Source of the DNA: Metridium senile
Taxonomy: Eukaryota; Cnidaria; Anthozoa; Actiniaria; Metridiidae
DNA length: 64,000 nt
NCBI GenBank assembly: GCA_949775045.1
Contig: OX459102.1
Location: 3,985,533-4,049,532, forward strand
Direction of reading: 5' to 3'
In this document: positions 59,056 through 64,000 of the stretch, piece by piece
Layout of the letters: every line of letters begins with the position of its first letter
Numbering within the stretch: the stretch's first letter is position 1
Position numbers and translations under genes: made by a program
Notes under the pieces: generated by a model
Database searches by the model: none
What the model was told of the DNA's origin: nothing
The model's input: the letters and a program-made list of their open reading frames with translations, nothing else

Positions 59056-59789
59056 TCAATGATTCATATTGACCTGATATAGGTCAATCAGTTCAGTTGG
59101 TTTGTAAGAGATCGTGTTTGTCCCTCCTCTGCTCAGTCTCCACATTTTTCTTACATCTGTCCAATTAGGGTTCTCACTGCATAGTTTAGTTACAAAATAG
59201 TAGGCACCAGCCATTTTAGTCCAGTCTAATCCCCAGTAAGGACAGCTACACCGAATATCTGTAATGGTTTGGACTAACTTTGGCCCATCATTACTTGTTC
59301 GATGTAATACTGGCATTAATTGGTCAAATACGCCGTGAATACCGAGATACCTATTACAAACATTTGTTGCAGTCTTGAATAAGTTAGTATGCGAAGCACG
59401 GGGGTGGTGATGGAGTCTTTGATCATGAAAGTACACGCGAGACGAAATGTTGTTCAGCCATATTGCTATTTGCTGATCTGCATGAGGATGGCATAACATC
59501 GTAGATTCCGTCATTCTGTGATAAAGGCTTCTCAATGATATCATTAGTGAAAACCATCCATGCTTCGTTAACAAACACCATGTCCTCAATTATAGCAGTG
59601 GATAGTTCCTCAAACTAGATTATCTCTTAGTCGATGTACCAGCTCGTGTTTGAGGCGATCAAGACAGATAAAATAATAATCATCTGCTCGTAGAAAGTAC
59701 TTAAAGTTAAAATGGGATGAGATCCATCGAATTTGATACAAAAATCGAAGTCCAAACTCGCTTCCTCCCTTTAACGGCTGCAAAACCAT
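59056..59789 (-). pseudogene. Glycosyltransferase-like (GT31-like) pseudogene
   Basis: Reading from 59789, one frame gives GGSEFGLRFLYQIRWISSHF, KYFLRADDYYF and CLDRLKHEL. It then hits two TGA codons and shifts to EDMVFVNEAWMVFTNDIIEK. A further shift gives LCHPHADQQIAIWLNNIS, RYLGIHGVFDQLMPVLH and ends GGTNTISYKPTELIDLYQ. The Asp-rich ADDYYF motif with the later NEAW and HADQQIA segments suggest a DXD-type galactosyltransferase-like fold, as in GT31. The family call is from memory of motif shape. The copy has two stops and at least two frameshifts and lacks introns across this span. TTCATTACAG lies just 5', so it may be one decayed exon or a processed copy. Confidence 0.6.
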
Positions 59790-59799
59790 GTCTTTTTTG

Positions 59800-61188
59800 C
59801 TGTAATGAAGTTAAAACATCCTGCATGCGTTACTTTACCAAACACCGAATCTGAAATCAAAAACGGTTTAGGTTAATAAGAATCAGTTTGTAAACAACTA
59901 GTAATAACCAATATTTTGTCGATTTGCATTCTGCTGTCAATTGTTGTGCTCAAAATTAGCGTATAACGTATATGTGTATAGGGTTAGCTTTCGTTGATGA
60001 AAATAGTTCAGTAGACAATAGAAAAACAAGGTAGTACCATGCAACGTACGTTTAGATAAATTTTGTTCAGCTTCCAGGGCAAAAAAATATCCTGCAGCAA
60101 AATAATATAAAAAAAACGACAGATGAACATACGTGCTTCTGTAGTTTCAGTTTTCAACGCCGCCCGCAATGCATTCTGGGTTAGGCTCACGAAAAAGTGA
60201 GCAACAAAACATGACAAGCCGCCACAGGCAGTTTAATTGTATGGGAATTTATGAAGACGTCGAAGCGTTTTTATCCAACCTTCACGCTTTGTATATTTTT
60301 CAATTCTAATGCAACATAACTTGAACATTAGTCCTCAAAGAACATAATTTATAAGTAAGTTACTTTTTTAACCGTTTTAAATATTTTATATATTTATAAG
60401 GGTCAACTCAAGTATTTGATCTGATAAATCTGTATTCTTCGATTCGGTTAAGAATTCTCATCGTTTCCCCCTCTTGTATGTAGTCTATTGTAGAGATGAA
60501 GTCGCATGAAGTTGCACAAAAACTCCAAACATTTTTTTTACGTTAGAAAAATTAACTTTTTGAAAAACTTTGATATAACGTAGATTTTATTAGGTTCTTA
60601 CAGCTAAGCATAAAGAAAGTATAGAGTCCCGTGCAAAATTCGAGGGTTTTGCCCTTTTGAAGCTCAAAACGTGTATGGTACGTGTATTTGTTTTTTTCAG
60701 CGGTTTTCGTGCGCGCGCACATCGTGGGCTCGAATCGAAAGTTCACAAGCGTTCAAAAGTAGCCATTAAGTTGCAAAAAATGACTTCAACTCCTATTCAT
60801 GTGACAGATTATTCGTTTGTCTTTCCACTGGTAATTATGATTTTTGATCATCATGATGTCGTTTTAAGCACGTTTTTTTATCAAAATATGATAAAATTGA
60901 GCTCTGTAATTTGGCTATATCTTTAAATAGTTCATACTAGTAAAGTACTATTATCGTATTAGGTATGCATTAATAAAATTCAATAAGCGATGCCCCTGAA
61001 TAAGCGCCGCGTCTCCAATGCATATATTCTTCAGTTCAAAGTTATTATATTTCACAGCTCGCCCATTAAGTTCTCTCCCCAATATTTGTAGTTCTGATCA
61101 AGAAAGGGACAGTGATAACGAAGTTGAAGAAAGAGATAAATGGTGACAATCGAAAATTATGTTAAATTTCGTAAAATTATTAGTATAG
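59800..61188. other. Intergenic region
   Basis: No gene supported. GC-rich GAATAAGCGCCGC motifs at 60999-61013 recur at 61723-61737 and its inverse at 61762-61776. Confidence 0.4.
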
Positions 61189-61303
61189 ATGGTTTCGAGT
61201 TCAACTTGGGATTAATTCGCACGAGCGTGTTTTTCAAAGAGTGCAATTTGGCTCTTTGAAAAACACACGAGTGCGAATTATCCCAAATTGAACGAGAAAC
61301 CAT
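61189..61303. mobile_element. Foldback MITE, ATGGTTTCGAGTTCAACTTG ends
   Basis: About 53-base arms inverted (GCACGAGCGTGTTTTTCAAA and complement) with a 10-base centre. Confidence 0.85.
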
Positions 61304-62432
61304 ATGATTACTTATTAATAATATATATGAAAAACACTCAAGCTCTTTTTCAATTTTTTTGGTCAGTTTTCGGCTAGTAGCGCGCGCCAAAAATGACGTG
61401 TTGATGTCGTAAGCAAGCGCGCGCTTCAAAACTTTCCACTCAAAACTTGGTCAGTTTTTTGTATTTTTCTTACAAATTTTCCTCGATTTATGAAAGAATT
61501 GCCACTTAAAGTGTTTTTTTTTAAATTACTGTCAAGCATTAGTGACTAAAATGATTTAAGAATAAAGCCTATCATAATCGATATATTTTTTGCGCTGAAT
61601 TACTTCTAAAATGCACTGTTTATCAGCCAATCAGAATCGAGTATTTTTTTTATGTATATTATTAGCACAGATAGACAATATACCATTAGACAAAGCGTCC
61701 ATTTTCAAAAAGAACCATCCTCGAATAAGCGCCGCAGTTTGAAGCACGAAAAAATACGCGCTGCGGCGCTTATTCGAGTAAATACAGTAAGTTAAGTAAA
61801 GTTAATAAAAAGCGTTTGCTATCTAAGTGTTTAATTTAAAAACGTTATTATTCAACCGTTAATTAAATTATGACTTGACCGTACCGCTACTGCATATGAT
61901 TGTTTAATTTTATATATTCGGTTCGATAAAATGTCATGCATGCCGGTGTTTTTTTTTAATATTCGACTGTTTTTAAATCTCAAAATCAACCTTTATAAAA
62001 ACTGATGTTAGTTATTTCATTATTAACGTTTAACGGGTGACTGTATGGTGTTTCATTTAATTTAATGGACATGACTAACTTGAAAAAAAAAACAAGTTCT
62101 TATACGCGGGTTTCTCGTTTACTGGAAAAGGAAATGGAATCTGATTGGTCAATACCGTTGTTTTCGACAGGTGACATGAAACTTGTTTTACCGAACTCTG
62201 TTTAATTGAACAACTTTTGATTTATCTTTTAATTCTGTTTTTGGTAATATTAAAACATTTTACAACGGTACCTTTTGCATTTCACGTTCAAATTTGTCAA
62301 ATCAGTAGCTTGTCAAACCAGAGTTAAAATATCGCCAGGCCTATTTTTACTCGATACAGACGTCTTACTTCTGCGATATTTTTACTCGTTTATGAATATT
62401 TGAATAATAAATCTATATGCAGTATCCACAAG
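61304..62432. other. Intergenic region with short palindromes
   Basis: A hairpin of CTCGAATAAGCGCCGCAG with CTGCGGCGCTTATTCGAG lies at 61721-61779. A partial TTTTTACTCG-family block is at 62335-62405. No gene. Confidence 0.5.
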
Positions 62433-62729
62433 GGGTGTCTGTAAAACCCGGAACGTGCCCGGAACACCCGGAACACCCCGGAACACCCCGGAACACCCCG
62501 GAACACCCCGGAACACCCCGGAACACCCCGGAACACTCCCGGAACACTCCCGGAACACCCCAGAAAAGTTAATATTTATAAAATTAAAAAAAGAAAAAAG
62601 GGAAAAAAGAAAGAAAAAGAAAAAGAGAAAGAAAAAAAGGAAAACAAAAAGGAAAAAGCTATGCACATTTTCACGTAACTATTGTATCTCATAATTAGGT
62701 CTATTGTTAAATGCCGTTTTCGACGTCGT

Positions 62730-63425
62730 CTGTTTACATGGAGATAGGGTCACCCTCCTAGGAGGGGGTCACCCTACCCCTAGGGTCACCCTACTCTATT
62801 GTATTCCATGGTTGTGTTTACATGTCAGGTAGGGTGACCCTAGGGGTAGGGTTACCCTATCAGCTAGGTAGGGTGACCCTCCTAGGAGGGCCAGCTTTTT
62901 GCATGTAAACGCTCAAGGTAGGGTGACCCTAGGGGAAGGGCTATATCGTTCTGGCGAGTATTTACGAAGATTCCAGTTAAAAGTAATCGTAAATGAGCAT
63001 TAAAGTGATAAAACTAATGGAAAAGAATAAAATGTTAGAGATCCTGTGACAACGAACGCTCCAAACATCACAAATATCGCTCAAAGTAGTCAAACACGTA
63101 GTCTCGCTTACGCAATACTGTACTGGTTGGCGGCTTGATATATAATTCGCTTTTGGGGATGCCGTTTGAGCTATAAACATTGATAATAAGAAGCCACAGC
63201 ATTGAAATCCCACAGCCAAGGATACTAAAGACAAGAATATAGAGTTTACAGCGAAAATAGAGCGTTTAACCGCCATTTTGTTGTTTATTTACCTGAGACG
63301 CTAACCCTACCCCTAGGGTCACCCTACCTCGTCTCTTTGCATGTAAAGGACGGCTATCTATTGGCCCTACCCCTAGGGTCACCCTACCCCTAGGGTCACC
63401 CTATCTCCATGTAAACAGGCCCTTA
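62730..63425. mobile_element. Inner element with TGTTTACATGGAGATAGGGT ends
   Basis: Inverted ends around repeats of AGGGTCACCCT and CCCCTAGGGT, each itself palindromic. The left copy block runs 62735-62940 and the right 63300-63425. Confidence 0.8.
62977..63276 (-). other. Open frame in the element core, possible captured exon
   Basis: Starts ATGGCGGTTAAACGC at 63276 in good initiation context (AAAATGGCGG). It encodes MAVKRSIFAVNSIFLSLVSL, a hydrophobic signal-anchor-like beginning, then Cys-containing sequence, to a stop at 62977. The core is non-repetitive, unlike everything around it. No family recognised. It could be a first exon captured by the element, or chance. Confidence 0.3.
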
Positions 63426-64000
63426 GTGTGGTTTTAGGATTAACAAACTCTCATTTGTTTTCAGTCCAGTGAAATGTTATTTTCGACGAAAAACATTGTG
63501 AATACGACCGTATTCTAAGACCGTTAGCTAATGAACGCGGGATAACTACAATAGTAGGGAGTTTAAGTAACCACTACGGCAACGACGTCGAAAACGGCAT
63601 ATAACAATAGACCTAATTATGAGATACAATAGTTACGTGAAAATGTGCAGAGCTGTAAATAAATTTTTTTTCTGCAAAACTACAACGTGAAAAATCTCAA
63701 TTTTTTTCCCTTTTTTTCTTTCTCTTTCTTTTTTTTTCTTTTTTCCCTTTTTTCTTTTTTAATTTTATAAATATTTACTTTTCTGGGGTGTTCCGGGGGT
63801 GTTCCGGGGGTGTTCCGGGGGTGTTCCGGGGTGTTCCGGGGTGTTCCGGGGTGTTCCGGGGTGTTCCGGGTGTTCCGGGCACGTTCCGGGTTTTACAGAC
63901 ACCCATCCACAAGTCTATTTATTATTTGTATTCAGTTAAAGCATATGTTATTTTTGTATTGAAAAATATTTTGATAGCTTTGATGTCAATCAATGTAGTT

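Larger units (their letters stand above)
62433..63904. mobile_element. 1,472-bp foldback element with 9-bp target duplication (Mutator-like)
   Basis: Ends GGGTGTCTGTAAAACCCGGA and complement. ATCCACAAG flanks both sides (62424-62432 and 63905-63913). Long inverted arms (about 297 and 315 bases) contain a tandem GGAACACCCC array, then a purine-rich tract, then TAACTATTGTATCTCATAAT. A second inverted element (about 62730-63425) forms the core. Nine-base duplications with long inverted arms fit Mutator-like elements. No transposase. Confidence 0.88.

Noticed and set aside
62455..62694. Plus-strand frame with PGTPRNTPEH repeats
   Set aside because: A translation of the GGAACACCCC array and a purine-rich tract in a transposon arm.

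Overview
The window looks like a piece of an AT-rich, intron-containing metazoan genome, most likely a cnidarian or another early-branching animal. This is inferred from small phase-consistent exons with GT-AG introns, extracellular modular proteins (PAN, C-type lectin, LamG, vWA, tyrosinase-like, LRR), and abundant cut-and-paste transposons and MITEs, including a transposon gene related to the P2X7 C-terminal domain that I associate with cnidarian and other invertebrate genomes. Species cannot be named from sequence alone. No bacterial genes, operons, rRNA genes or CRISPR arrays were seen.

Layout. 1-888: minus-strand coiled-coil gene running off the left edge, with one GC-AG intron. 1.36-4.2 kb: hexanucleotide satellites. 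5.86-6.75 kb: a 387-bp tandem duplication. 8.4-16.3 kb: a small repeated segment, one copy of which is interrupted by a complete 6,032-bp DNA transposon (10033-16064) with about 145-bp terminal inverted repeats, TTAA target duplications and two convergent genes: a P2X7-ballast-like protein and a 750-aa THAP-DDE transposase. 17.3-17.5 kb: an orphan signal peptide plus LRR N-terminal exon. 19.8-20.6 kb: a decayed LINE reverse-transcriptase tail. 21.5-25.4 kb: a TA-flanked non-autonomous element, a 213-bp satellite and four MITE copies. 26.8-32.1 kb: a three-exon gene for a 59-aa signal peptide plus transmembrane micropeptide, its introns filled with foldback elements. 34.0-38.1 kb: a complete six-exon gene (minus strand) for a secreted vWA-tyrosinase-like protein in which most metal ligands of both domains are replaced. 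40.0-45.4 kb: a second copy of the P2X7-like plus transposase gene pair, diverged, intron-rich, open in all exons and without visible terminal repeats. 48.6-54.1 kb: a complete seven-exon gene for a secreted protein with a PAN domain followed by a C-type lectin domain split in two by a LamG domain. 59.1-59.8 kb: a broken glycosyltransferase-like copy. 62.4-63.9 kb: a foldback element with 9-bp target duplications that encloses a possible captured exon.

No shared pathway links the host genes. The three complete secreted or membrane genes (micropeptide, vWA/tyrosinase-like, PAN/lectin/LamG) suggest surface or extracellular-matrix functions. The two transposase loci share the same convergent two-gene arrangement, so the P2X7-like protein is probably an ancient accessory factor of this transposon lineage. 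Exon models were built by hand from splice motifs and reading-frame phase; no search was run.
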